A stretch of 64,000 nucleotides of DNA from the NCBI GenBank assembly GCA_963666965.1, contig OY762939.1:1054001-1118000 (forward strand). The letters run 5' to 3'. Under the pieces are notes generated by a model. That model saw only the letters and a list, made by a program, of their open reading frames with translations, did not search any database and had not been told where the DNA came from. Numbering within the stretch: the stretch's first letter is position 1; each line of letters opens with the position of its first letter. Position numbers and translations under genes: made by a program. This document shows positions 24,976 through 33,577 of the stretch, one piece after another. The stretch is from Proruminimicrobium sp963666965. GTDB taxonomy: Bacteria > Elusimicrobiota > Endomicrobiia > Endomicrobiales > Endomicrobiaceae.

Positions 24976-26306
24976 AATTTATAAAAATTATAATTTTGGT
25001 TTTGTGCGTTTTTTTTGTTTTTATAACAGAAAAAAATGCTGCTCCGTCAATTTCGAAGACAAATCTTATAGATGCCGTTAAAACAGGCAATTATGAAAAT
25101 CTTGTAAAATGTCTCAGATTAAAAATAGATCCGAATTCAAAAGATTCAAACGACAATACGGCTCTTATACTGGCAATCAACAAGGGATTTTCAAAAGGGG
25201 CCGAACTTCTAATCAAAAACGGGGCAAATGTGAATGTTTCTTACAGCAGAGGCGGAATGAATTCTCTTATGCTTGCAATAAATAAGGAAATGGAATCTAC
25301 GGCTGAAATGCTTATAGATTACGGAGTTGACATAGACATGCAGCTTCCCACAAACGGACAGACTCCTCTCATGATGGCATGTGAAAAGGGAATGACCGAG
25401 ATAGTCAAAAATATGATTAAAGCGGGAGTTAACATCAATTCCAAAACAAAAGAAGGCGTTACAGCCTCGACTTTTGCAATGAGAACAGGACATTTTGAAA
25501 TAGTTAAAATGTTAAACAAAGCAGGAGCGTCTCCCGGAACTCTGATAGAGGCTGTGATAACGTCTGATATAAGACTTGCCTCAAAATTTATAAAATACGG
25601 CGCTGATATAAATGAAAAAAGCGCTTTTGACAAAACTCCGGTTGCAATTGCCTTTGATTACGGAAATTTTGAGATGGCATTTCTTCTTCTTTCAAACAGT
25701 GCCGACATAAATATTGCAGATTCAAGCAAAATGACACCTCTTATGTCGGCTTGTCTTTCAAATAACGCAGAACTTGTTAAACTTGCTTTAATAAATAAAG
25801 CTTATGTGGACGCCAAAGATATAAACGGTATAACGCCTCTTATGTATGCGATTTATAAATCAAATGCCGATATAGTGCGGGAACTGATAAGTTTCGGAGC
25901 AAACGTCAATGCATTCGACAATAATAATGTTACGCCGCTTGCGATTGCCGTAAATCAAAAAAATATCGATATAGCGGAAATTCTTATAAAAAACGGCGCT
26001 TACATAAATGAAAAACAAAATAATAACGACAGATATCTTAATATGGCCGTTAATATAAACGATATTGATATGGTTTATTTTCTGATAAATAAAGGCGCAA
26101 GGATTAACGCCAAAGATGCCGACGGAGTTACTCCTCTTATGATAGCATCTATGAAAGGAAATTATGATATAGTAAAATTGCTTGTGAAAAATAAAGCGAA
26201 AATAAAAATAAAAGATAATAAGGGTCTTACCGCACTAGATTACGCAAAAGCAAGCGGCAATGAGGAAATGATAAAATTTTTAGAATATGTTATGGATATA
26301 ATATGA
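24972..26306 (+). CDS. Exported ankyrin-repeat protein
   Basis: A 444-residue protein with an N-terminal signal peptide (about 1-23, core IIILVLCVFFVFI) and then about 12 ankyrin repeats filling the rest. Repeats show the usual G-x-TPLM-x-A pattern (NGQTPLMMACEKG, NGITPLMYAIYKS, DGVTPLMIASMKGNYDIVKL) and L-x-x-GA-x-(V/I)N ends. The likely location is the periplasm, or outside the cell. Ankyrin repeats bind proteins but the target cannot be read from sequence. It overlaps the TPR gene upstream (ATGA) and the cNMP-like gene downstream (ATGA), so all three are translated together. Confidence 0.9.
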   Translation: MKFIKIIILVLCVFFVFITEKNAAPSISKTNLIDAVKTGNYENLVKCLRLKIDPNSKDSNDNTALILAINKGFSKGAELLIKNGANVNVSYSRGGMNSLMLAINKEMESTAEMLIDYGVDIDMQLPTNGQTPLMMACEKGMTEIVKNMIKAGVNINSKTKEGVTASTFAMRTGHFEIVKMLNKAGASPGTLIEAVITSDIRLASKFIKYGADINEKSAFDKTPVAIAFDYGNFEMAFLLLSNSADINIADSSKMTPLMSACLSNNAELVKLALINKAYVDAKDINGITPLMYAIYKSNADIVRELISFGANVNAFDNNNVTPLAIAVNQKNIDIAEILIKNGAYINEKQNNNDRYLNMAVNINDIDMVYFLINKGARINAKDADGVTPLMIASMKGNYDIVKLLVKNKAKIKIKDNKGLTALDYAKASGNEEMIKFLEYVMDII

Positions 26307-26776
26307 AAAAAGGACTGCTGAAAAACTTTTTTTTAAAATTGTTTTTTGATTCATCTTTAAAAGAAGACGTCAATTTTTTAAAATCGGTTGATTTTTTAAG
26401 TAAATATGATGAAGTGTGTCTGAAACAAATTGCCGGTTCCCTGTATAAAAAAAATTATCTAAAAGGCGAGATTTTATACAGCAAAGGCGAAGAAGTAAAT
26501 ATATTTTTTATTTTAAAAACAGGCTCTGTCGATCTTTATTCGGAAAATATTATAAAAACAGTGCCGGCGGGCCAATCTATAAATATTGACAGTGTGTCTT
26601 CGGATAAATTGCATTGTTCGTCTGCAAGGGCGGCCGAAGATAGTCTTGTTTATCTGATATACAGACAGGAATTTGAAGATTTGTCTGCAAAAAAAAATGC
26701 ATCATTTTTCTTTTGCAGAATAAAAAAATTGTTTAAAAAGGTTCAAAATGTTTTCAAAAAACAGCCCCGTAACTAA
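26303..26776 (+). CDS. Cyclic nucleotide-binding-like domain protein
   Basis: A 157-residue protein with one Crp/cNMP-binding-like fold at about 25-130: VDFLSKYDEVCLKQIAGSL, then LKGEILYSKGEEVNIFFILK and TGSVDLYSE. The phosphate-binding cassette of true cAMP binders (FGE...RxA) is not recognisable; the corresponding region reads VPAGQSINIDS and SSARAAEDS. Nucleotide binding is therefore doubtful. No helix-turn-helix follows, only a short basic tail (KKLFKKVQNVFKKQPRN). It overlaps the ankyrin gene by 4 bases and the AI-2E gene by 29 bases. It may be a regulatory or interaction domain for its neighbours. Confidence 0.75.
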   Translation: MKKGLLKNFFLKLFFDSSLKEDVNFLKSVDFLSKYDEVCLKQIAGSLYKKNYLKGEILYSKGEEVNIFFILKTGSVDLYSENIIKTVPAGQSINIDSVSSDKLHCSSARAAEDSLVYLIYRQEFEDLSAKKNASFFFCRIKKLFKKVQNVFKKQPRN

Positions 26777-27812
26777 AAATTTTATTATCATGCTTATTAT
26801 TACAGCTTCGGCATTGTTTTTTTTATATTTATGCAGGGCTATTTTATTTCCTTTTATAATATCTGTTTTTTTGGCTTACCTGTTTTCTCCGCTTGTAAAC
26901 AAAATAATGCTTTTTGGTCTTAAAAGATGGGTTGCCGTTGTCATTTTAACTTTTGTTTTTGCCGCAGCTGTTGCTGTAACGGTTATAAAAATAGTGCCGG
27001 TTATCTACGGAGAAATAAATGTTCTTGCCGATAATTTCCCGTCATATTCTCAAAAAATAAAAGATTTTTCCTCTTCTTTAAGTATTAAAATATCAGGATA
27101 TGTGCCTGTTGACAATCAGAATTATATAGTTGAAAAAATAAAAGAACAGTCGGGCGAAATAGCAGCAAAAGCTGTAAATGAAATAACATATCTTGTAAAA
27201 AAACTATTTTCTTTTATATACGTCATAGTTTTTTTGCCTGTTCTTACTTTTTTTATGCTTCTTGAATTTGATAATTTAAAAAAATTTCTTATAAATATTG
27301 TGCCGGCAAAATATACTGAAACAGTAATATCTGTTTACTATGAGGCAAGTTCTGTTTTGTCAAGATATATAAGAGGACAAATTATAGAAGTTATATTTGT
27401 CGGAACATTAACCGTAGTCGGTCTTAGCATCTTGGGTGTAAATTATGCTTTCATTATAGGTATAATTGCCGGATTGTTTAATTTAGTTCCTTATCTCGGG
27501 CCTCTCTCGGGATTAATAATGGGTGTAACCGTAACTGCGATACAGTTTCAGTCTTTTGCGATGGTTTTAAAAGTAGTAATACTGTTTTTTATAATACAAC
27601 AGATGGACAATCATATAATACAGCCTGTAGTTATAGGAAAAAACGTAAATTTAAGCCCTGTTGCTATGATTTTTGCTCTTGTGGCAGGCGCAGAAATATT
27701 CGGTATTTTGGGTATGATATTTGCTGTTCCGGTTGTAGCTTTAATTAAAAATTTAATTTTAATATTTATCAAGAGATATAAGAGGACGGGGGCTTATGGA
27801 AAATCATGTTGA
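26748..27812 (+). CDS. AI-2E family (PerM/YdiK) membrane transporter
   Basis: A 354-residue polytopic membrane protein of the AI-2E transporter family. Members export autoinducer-2 or act as Na+/H+ antiporters or permeases; substrates differ and none is inferable here. The pattern is typical: two to three N-terminal helices (about 8-90) with PFIISVFLAYLFSPLVNK, a soluble amphipathic section (about 90-150), then helices with the conserved GLFNLVPYLGPLSG and QMDNHIIQPVVIGKNVNLSP followed by EIFGILGMIFAVP. The ribosome site AAAAGG supports the ATG inside the preceding gene. The 3' end overlaps glgB by 17 bases, so the cluster reads straight into glycogen metabolism. Confidence 0.91.
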   Translation: MFSKNSPVTKNFIIMLIITASALFFLYLCRAILFPFIISVFLAYLFSPLVNKIMLFGLKRWVAVVILTFVFAAAVAVTVIKIVPVIYGEINVLADNFPSYSQKIKDFSSSLSIKISGYVPVDNQNYIVEKIKEQSGEIAAKAVNEITYLVKKLFSFIYVIVFLPVLTFFMLLEFDNLKKFLINIVPAKYTETVISVYYEASSVLSRYIRGQIIEVIFVGTLTVVGLSILGVNYAFIIGIIAGLFNLVPYLGPLSGLIMGVTVTAIQFQSFAMVLKVVILFFIIQQMDNHIIQPVVIGKNVNLSPVAMIFALVAGAEIFGILGMIFAVPVVALIKNLILIFIKRYKRTGAYGKSC

Positions 27813-29709
27813 GGCTTATTCGCTATTCAGCCAGCAGGACATTTATCTTTTTAAAGAAGGCAGTTTGTTTAAACTTTACGAACGCCTTGGATCGCATCAG
27901 ATAAATTATAAAGACAGAGACGGAGTTTATTTTGCGCTATGGGCGCCCAATGCCAAACACGTCTCGGTAATAGGCGATTTCAATTACTGGGATAAATGGA
28001 CGCATCCTCTTAATGCGCGAGGCGACGGTTCCGGCATCTGGGAAGGTTTTATACCTTACATGAAGCAGGGCGATACATATAAATATTTTATAATGTCTCA
28101 TCACAATAACTATTCTGTTGAAAAAGCCGATCCGCTTGCATTTCACTGCGAAACTCCTCAGAAAACAGGTTCAAAAGTTTGGAATATTGACTATGAATGG
28201 AAAGATGATAAATGGATGAAAACAAGATATAAAAACAACAGCCATAAAGCTCCAATGTCTATTTATGAAATGCATCTAGGTTCATGGCGCAGAAAATCCG
28301 AAGAAAACAATAGAATGCTTTCTTACAGGGAAATAGCAGACCAGCTTAAAGATTACTGCATTGAAATGAATTTTACACATGTTGAACTGATGCCGATAAT
28401 GGAGCATCCGTTTTATGCTTCATGGGGTTATCAGACCACAGGATATTTCGCTCCGACAAGCAGATACGGCACTCCTCAGGATCTGATGTATATGATAGAT
28501 GTTCTTCATCAGGCCGGTATCGGAGTAATAATGGACTGGGTTCCGTCTCATTTTCCAACAGATATGCACGGGCTTTCTTTTTTTGACGGTACCCATTTAT
28601 ACGAACATGCCGATCAGAGGAAAGGATTTCATCCCGATTGGAAAAGCGCTATTTTTAATTACGGAAGAAACGAAGTAAAATGTTTTCTTATATCTTCTGC
28701 TTTATTTTGGCTTGAAAAATACCATATAGACGGCATAAGAGTAGATGCTGTAGCTTCAATGCTTTATCTTGATTATTCAAGAAAAGACGGTGAATGGCTG
28801 CCTAACAAATACGGCGGGAAAGAAAATATAGAAGCGATAGATTTCTTAAAGAGATTAAATCACGTAGTTTATGAAAATCATAATGACGTTCAGATGATAG
28901 CCGAAGAATCAACGGCGTGGCCTATGGTTTCAAAGCCTACTTACCTCGGCGGGCTGGGATTCGGTTTTAAATGGAATATGGGGTGGATGAATGATACGTT
29001 AAGATATTTTAAAACAGACCCTGTTTTTAGAAAATATAACCATACAAATCTTACTTTCAGTCTGCTTTACGCTTTCAGCGAACAATTTATGCTTCCTTTT
29101 TCGCACGATGAAGTAACACAGGGAAAAGGCTCTTTGATAGGAAAAATGCCGGGCGATGAATGGCAGCGCTTTGCAAATTTAAGACTGCTTATAGGTTATA
29201 TGTACGGACATCCCGGCAAAAAACTTTTGTTTATGGGTTCAGAATTCGGGCAGGTGAGAGAATGGATGCACGATGAAAGTCTTGAATGGCATGTTTTGCA
29301 ATTCTGGCAGCATTCGGGCATGCAGAACTGGGTAAAAGACGTAAACCGCGTTTATAAAAATGAAAAGGCTCTTTTTGAAGACGATAACAGCTGGGCGGGT
29401 TTTGAATGGGTAGACTGTAACGATACCGATAACAGCGTTTTGAGTTTTTTAAGAAAATCGCCGTCTACCGGCGAAGTTATATTGTGCGTGTTAAATTTTA
29501 ATCCTGTTCCGAAACATAATTATAAGATCGGAGTTACAAAAGGCGGACAATGGCAGGAACTTTTAAACAGCGATTCATCAGTTTATTTTGGAAGCAATAT
29601 GGGTAATTTGGGGCAAGTTGAAGCTTACGAATATTCAACACATGCAAAACCATATACGATTGAAGTGACTCTTCCTCCTTTAAGCGCTCTGTATTTTAAA
29701 CATAAATAA
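27796..29709 (+). CDS. glgB: 1,4-alpha-glucan branching enzyme
   Basis: GlgB (637 residues) makes alpha-1,6 branches in glycogen. An N-terminal CBM48 domain (about 35-130: VYFALWAPNAKHVSVIGDF, YWDKW) leads to the GH13 barrel. Motifs are HVELMPIMEHPFYASWGYQ, GIGVIMDWVPSHFP, GIRVDAVASMLYLDYSRK (nucleophile Asp), MIAEESTAWP (acid/base Glu) and LPFSHDEVTQGKGSL (third Asp). A C-terminal beta domain follows. The length fits short-type GlgB lacking the extra N1 domain. The G-rich ribosome site GAGGACGGGGG supports the ATG, which overlaps the AI-2E gene. No other glg gene is nearby. Confidence 0.97.
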   Translation: MENHVEAYSLFSQQDIYLFKEGSLFKLYERLGSHQINYKDRDGVYFALWAPNAKHVSVIGDFNYWDKWTHPLNARGDGSGIWEGFIPYMKQGDTYKYFIMSHHNNYSVEKADPLAFHCETPQKTGSKVWNIDYEWKDDKWMKTRYKNNSHKAPMSIYEMHLGSWRRKSEENNRMLSYREIADQLKDYCIEMNFTHVELMPIMEHPFYASWGYQTTGYFAPTSRYGTPQDLMYMIDVLHQAGIGVIMDWVPSHFPTDMHGLSFFDGTHLYEHADQRKGFHPDWKSAIFNYGRNEVKCFLISSALFWLEKYHIDGIRVDAVASMLYLDYSRKDGEWLPNKYGGKENIEAIDFLKRLNHVVYENHNDVQMIAEESTAWPMVSKPTYLGGLGFGFKWNMGWMNDTLRYFKTDPVFRKYNHTNLTFSLLYAFSEQFMLPFSHDEVTQGKGSLIGKMPGDEWQRFANLRLLIGYMYGHPGKKLLFMGSEFGQVREWMHDESLEWHVLQFWQHSGMQNWVKDVNRVYKNEKALFEDDNSWAGFEWVDCNDTDNSVLSFLRKSPSTGEVILCVLNFNPVPKHNYKIGVTKGGQWQELLNSDSSVYFGSNMGNLGQVEAYEYSTHAKPYTIEVTLPPLSALYFKHK

Positions 29710-29721
29710 AATAAATCATAT

Positions 29722-29754
29722 AAGCGCCCGTTTTTTTAAACGGGCGCTTTTTTT
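29722..29754 (+). terminator. Rho-independent terminator after glgB
   Basis: AAGCGCCCGTTT pairs with AAACGGGCGCTT across four T, followed by a seven-T run. It closes the TPR-to-glgB unit; the alaS promoter starts 3 bases later. Confidence 0.93.
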
Positions 29755-29756
29755 GT

Positions 29757-29785
29757 TTGAAAATTCAAGTCTTTTTTGGTAAAAT
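29757..29785 (+). promoter_or_regulatory. alaS promoter abutting the start codon
   Basis: TTGAAA (29757-29762), a 17-base spacer and TAAAAT (29780-29785), with TGG before the -10 box. Transcription should begin near 29792, about 2 bases before the ATG at 29794, predicting a leaderless mRNA. Confidence 0.65.
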
Positions 29786-29793
29786 CTTCCATT

Positions 29794-32430
29794 ATGAATA
29801 CACAATCATCAAACATAAGGAAAACTTTTTTGGACTTTTTTGAAAAAAAAGGTTCGCAGGTTGTATCATCCGATTCTCTCGTTCCGACGGGAGATAAATC
29901 GCTTCTTTTTACGTCGGCGGGAATGGTACAGTTTAAAAAACATTTTCTGGGACAGAGCAAAGACAAATTTACAAAAGCAGCTACTTCGCAGAAATGTTTC
30001 AGAACATCAGACATCGATCAGGTCGGAATCACAAACAGACATCTTACTTTTTTTGAGATGCTTGGAAATTTTTCGTTCGGAGACTATTTCAAAAATGAAG
30101 CGATAGCCTGGGCTTGGGATTTTCTGACAAATGTCATGCAGCTTCCAAAAGATAAACTGTATATAACTATTTATAAAGACGATGAAGAAGCCGGTGAAAT
30201 ATGGAAGAAGATAATACCTGCTTCAAGAATAATAAAGATGGGCGACGATACAAATTTTTGGAATATGGGTCCGACGGGACCGTGCGGACCGTGTTCCGAA
30301 ATATTGATAGATTTGGGACCTGAAATGAGCTGCGGAAAGCCGGACTGCGGTCCGTGGTGCAGCTGTAACAGATATCTTGAAGTTTGGAATCTCGTTTTTA
30401 CGCAGTTTGACAGACAGGAAGACGGCAGTTTAAAGCCGCTTCCGAGAAAAAATATAGATACCGGTATGGGACTTGAAAGACTTGTAGCCGTGGCAAACGG
30501 AAAGAAAAATGTATTTGAAACCGATTTGTTTGTTCCGATAATGGAAGAATCGGCTGAAATTTTAAAAGTAAATATGAACGGCAATCTTTCAAAATTGAGA
30601 ATGATCGCCGATCATTCAAGAGCTGTAACGTTTTTGATATCTGACGGAATACTTCCTTCAAATGAAGGAAGAGGATATGTGTTGAGAAGAATTTTAAGAA
30701 GAGCCTTAAGACAGGGAGTTGTATTCGGAAAGAACGAACCGTTTATTTATCAGCTTGTAGACAGCGTTCATCAAATAATGGAACCCGCCTATCCGGAACT
30801 TTCGCAGAGGCTTGATAATATAAAGACGATGATTAAAGTTGAAGAGGAAAAGTTTCTTGAAACTTTAAGCACCGGCACCGATATATTGAACGGCATCATA
30901 AACGAATATGAAAATAAAAAAATAAAAATAATTAACGGAAGCGATGTATTCAAACTTTATGATACCTACGGTTTTCCTCAGGAACTTACAAAAGAAATAG
31001 TTCAGGAAAAAGGCCTTACCATAGACGAAGAAGGTTTTATTGAAGAAAAGAAAAAGGCTCAGGAGAAATCAAGAAGCGCATGGGCCGGTTCGGGTGAAAA
31101 AGACATAACTTTTTATTCAATACTTCACAAAGAATTCGGAGATACGGGTTTTAAAGGATACAATCAGGATAATCTGGAAGTAAAAGTTTTAGCGATACTT
31201 AAAGACGATAAAAGAGCAGATTCTCTTTTAAAAGGGGAAACAGGCGAAATTATTCTTGACGTTACTCCTTTTTACGCAGAATCGGGCGGACAGGTTGCCG
31301 ATAACGGAAGTTTGTCAAATAACGACAACGTCCAGATTACGGTATCAGAAGTTTCAAAACCGATAGGAAGCCTTTTCGTTCATAAAGTTACGGTTGAAAA
31401 CGGAAGCGTTAAAGCCGGAGATATTTTAACGGCTTCAATAAATACGTGCAAAAGAATTCAGACTGCAAGACATCATACAGCGACTCATTTGCTTCAAAAA
31501 GCGCTGAGAACCGTTCTCGGTTCGCATGTGGCTCAGGCAGGTTCTCTTGTATCCGAAGATATTTTGAGGTTTGACTTCAGTCATTTTAAAGCTTTGACGA
31601 AAGACGAACTTGTTTTGGTTGAAAAAACGGTAAATTCAAGCATAAGGAAGAATTTTAAAGTTTCAATTGAAGAAATGTCAATGGATCAGGCAAGACAAAA
31701 GGGAGCGACTGCACTTTTCGGAGAAAAATACGGAGACACCGTAAGAGCTGTTACTGTCGGATGCGATATGGAAACTTATTCAATGGAACTTTGCGGCGGA
31801 ACGCATGTTAAAAGAACAGGCGATATAGGAGCTTTTAAAATAATATCCGAAACATCAATCGGAAGCGGAGTAAGAAGAATAGAAGCTGTCGCCGGAAGAG
31901 CTGCCGATAAATATTTCAGCGAGCTTGAATCAAATTTTGAAGCTATAGCGTCAAAATTAAAAACATCTGCAAAATCCGTTAATGCTTCAATAGATAAACT
32001 TATTGAAGAAGTTAAAAAATACGAATCGGAAAATTCAGCTTTAAAAAGCAAATTGATCGCGGGCGAAATAGACGAATATATAAAAAATGCAAAAGATATA
32101 AACGGAGTAAAGACGGTTGCGTTTGACGTAAAAGGGGTTGACGTAAAATCACTGAGAGAAATGTCCGATAAACTCAGAGAAAAACTTCCGTCCTCAGTCG
32201 CCGTAATAGCTTCGGTTACAGACGATAAAGTTTCTTTTATAGTTTCAATTGACCAGTCGCTTGTCAAAAAAGGATATAACGCGGGCAAAATAGCAAAAGC
32301 TTTTGCGGCAAAGATAGAAGGTTCCGGCGGCGGTAAACCTGACTTTGCGCAAGGCGGCGGAAAGAATATAGACAAGGCCGTTGATATTATAAAAAATACG
32401 GAGGAATTGGCTCAGATTTTAAAAGTCTGA
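29794..32430 (+). CDS. alaS: Alanyl-tRNA synthetase
   Basis: AlaRS (878 residues) charges tRNA-Ala and edits Ser/Gly mischarging. The class II catalytic domain starts IRKTFLDFFEKKGSQVVSSD and SLLFTSAGMVQFK; FFEMLGNFSFGDYF and DTGMGLERL follow. The editing domain has the zinc motifs RHHTATHLLQ and CGGTHVKRTGDIG. The C-terminal coiled-coil and C-Ala domain ends with GSGGGKPDFAQGGG. Full length. The frame opens at a TTG six codons earlier, but that TTG lies within the promoter and family alignment favours the ATG at 29794. No Shine-Dalgarno sequence is visible, consistent with leaderless translation. The next gene follows 11 bases later. Confidence 0.98.
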   Translation: MNTQSSNIRKTFLDFFEKKGSQVVSSDSLVPTGDKSLLFTSAGMVQFKKHFLGQSKDKFTKAATSQKCFRTSDIDQVGITNRHLTFFEMLGNFSFGDYFKNEAIAWAWDFLTNVMQLPKDKLYITIYKDDEEAGEIWKKIIPASRIIKMGDDTNFWNMGPTGPCGPCSEILIDLGPEMSCGKPDCGPWCSCNRYLEVWNLVFTQFDRQEDGSLKPLPRKNIDTGMGLERLVAVANGKKNVFETDLFVPIMEESAEILKVNMNGNLSKLRMIADHSRAVTFLISDGILPSNEGRGYVLRRILRRALRQGVVFGKNEPFIYQLVDSVHQIMEPAYPELSQRLDNIKTMIKVEEEKFLETLSTGTDILNGIINEYENKKIKIINGSDVFKLYDTYGFPQELTKEIVQEKGLTIDEEGFIEEKKKAQEKSRSAWAGSGEKDITFYSILHKEFGDTGFKGYNQDNLEVKVLAILKDDKRADSLLKGETGEIILDVTPFYAESGGQVADNGSLSNNDNVQITVSEVSKPIGSLFVHKVTVENGSVKAGDILTASINTCKRIQTARHHTATHLLQKALRTVLGSHVAQAGSLVSEDILRFDFSHFKALTKDELVLVEKTVNSSIRKNFKVSIEEMSMDQARQKGATALFGEKYGDTVRAVTVGCDMETYSMELCGGTHVKRTGDIGAFKIISETSIGSGVRRIEAVAGRAADKYFSELESNFEAIASKLKTSAKSVNASIDKLIEEVKKYESENSALKSKLIAGEIDEYIKNAKDINGVKTVAFDVKGVDVKSLREMSDKLREKLPSSVAVIASVTDDKVSFIVSIDQSLVKKGYNAGKIAKAFAAKIEGSGGGKPDFAQGGGKNIDKAVDIIKNTEELAQILKV

Positions 32431-32441
32431 GTTAAGTGAAA

Positions 32442-32981
32442 ATGACTAAAAAATTACTGTCATTATCTGCCATAGGCAAAGACCAGACCGGAATAGTAAG
32501 TTCAATTTCAGAAGTTTTGTTTGAAATGGGATGCAATATAGAAAATTCCACTATGACTCTTCTTTCCAGACAGTTTGCAATGATTCTTTTGATAGCATAC
32601 CCGAAAACAGCCGACGTTTCAAAAATAAAATCAAAACTTAAAGCCGTATTTAATAATCTCGGACTTCATTCTTCCATAAACGAGATAGATGACAATATTA
32701 AAAATATTAAAACTTACGGCGATTACGTAATATCAGTTTACGGCGCCGATAAGCCAGGCATAGTTTACAATATAAGCAAACATCTTTCAGATAACAAAGT
32801 TAACATAACAGATGTTCAGACTTCGGTTGTGGGCGCAAAAGATAAAGTCTATATAATGCTTATTGAAATACAGCTTCCATCCGGTTTTAAGATAGAAAAT
32901 CTAAAATCAGCCATGAAAGATTTGGCAGCCAAACTTATGGTTGACATTTCAATCAATCAGGCCGATACTTCAGAGATATAA
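32442..32981 (+). CDS. Double-ACT-domain regulatory protein (GcvR-like)
   Basis: A 179-residue protein with two tandem ACT domains, at about 3-80 (LLSLSAIGKDQTGIVSSISE) and 92-172 (YVISVYGADKPGIVYNISKH). Both carry the G-x-D-(Q/K)-x-G-I-V ligand-binding turn typical of glycine or other amino acid binding. The architecture matches GcvR-type regulators, which modulate glycine cleavage gene expression by protein contact, but no glycine cleavage genes are nearby. A GTG two codons upstream (32436) is an alternative start; neither has a strong ribosome site. It is co-directional with alaS and def at 11- and 2-base gaps. Confidence 0.82.
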   Translation: MTKKLLSLSAIGKDQTGIVSSISEVLFEMGCNIENSTMTLLSRQFAMILLIAYPKTADVSKIKSKLKAVFNNLGLHSSINEIDDNIKNIKTYGDYVISVYGADKPGIVYNISKHLSDNKVNITDVQTSVVGAKDKVYIMLIEIQLPSGFKIENLKSAMKDLAAKLMVDISINQADTSEI

Positions 32982-32983
32982 AA

Positions 32984-33478
32984 GTGGCTATTTTAAGGAT
33001 TTTAACGATTCCCGATACTGTTTTAAAACAGATATCGGCGCCTGTTGAAGTAATAAGCCCGCAGGTCATAAATCTTATAAAAGATATGCAGGAAACTATG
33101 ACGTCTTCCAAGTTTTGCGTTGGGATAGCCGCTCCTCAAATAGGAGTATTGTCAAGAATAATAGTCGTCAACGTCTCTCTTAACCCTAAACCGCACAGAA
33201 ATAACGGGCTTCTTGTAATGATAAATCCGCAAATAACTTATTCATCAGGAAAACTTAAATCAAGAGAAGGCTGTTTAAGCGTGCCGGAATTTACGGGAAA
33301 CGTTTCAAGAAAAGATAAAATTACCGTTGAATATCTTGATATAAGCGGCAAAAAACAGATTCTTAATACAAGCGGTTTTGAGTCAATAGTAATCCAGCAT
33401 GAAATTGACCACCTTGACGGCATAGTTTTTCTTGATAAGGTATCGTCTTTAAAAACTGATATTTTTAAACGAGTTTAA
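32984..33478 (+). CDS. def: Peptide deformylase
   Basis: Def (164 residues) removes the N-formyl group from nascent proteins using Fe2+ or another metal. All three motifs are intact: GIAAPQIG (motif 1), EGCLSVP (motif 2, metal Cys) and QHEIDHLDG (motif 3, two metal His and catalytic Glu). The start is a GTG two bases after the previous stop, so translation is coupled. The length is normal. The gene ends just before the gap promoter; no terminator is visible between them. Confidence 0.96.
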   Translation: MAILRILTIPDTVLKQISAPVEVISPQVINLIKDMQETMTSSKFCVGIAAPQIGVLSRIIVVNVSLNPKPHRNNGLLVMINPQITYSSGKLKSREGCLSVPEFTGNVSRKDKITVEYLDISGKKQILNTSGFESIVIQHEIDHLDGIVFLDKVSSLKTDIFKRV

Positions 33479-33491
33479 GCCGCGGGTTTGT

Positions 33492-33520
33492 TTGACAATA
33501 ATTGCATATTTTTATAGTAT
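33492..33520 (+). promoter_or_regulatory. gap promoter
   Basis: A consensus -35 TTGACA (33492-33497), a 17-base spacer and TAGTAT (33515-33520). TATAGT with 15 bases or TATAAG with 20 are alternative -10 boxes. It lies 14 bases after the def stop and about 58 bases before the gap ATG. Confidence 0.55.
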
Positions 33521-33577
33521 AAGTAGAAGTTTATCTAATAAACAGGTAAAAAATATAAATAATCGGAGGACACAAAA

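Noticed and set aside
30171..30584. 137-codon frame opposite alaS
   Set aside because: It mirrors conserved AlaRS codons (GPTGPCGPCSE region) and has no independent support.
31776..32375. 199-codon open frame opposite alaS
   Set aside because: Ser/Phe/Pro-rich antisense frame in the shadow of a strongly conserved gene; no motif, ribosome site or promoter.
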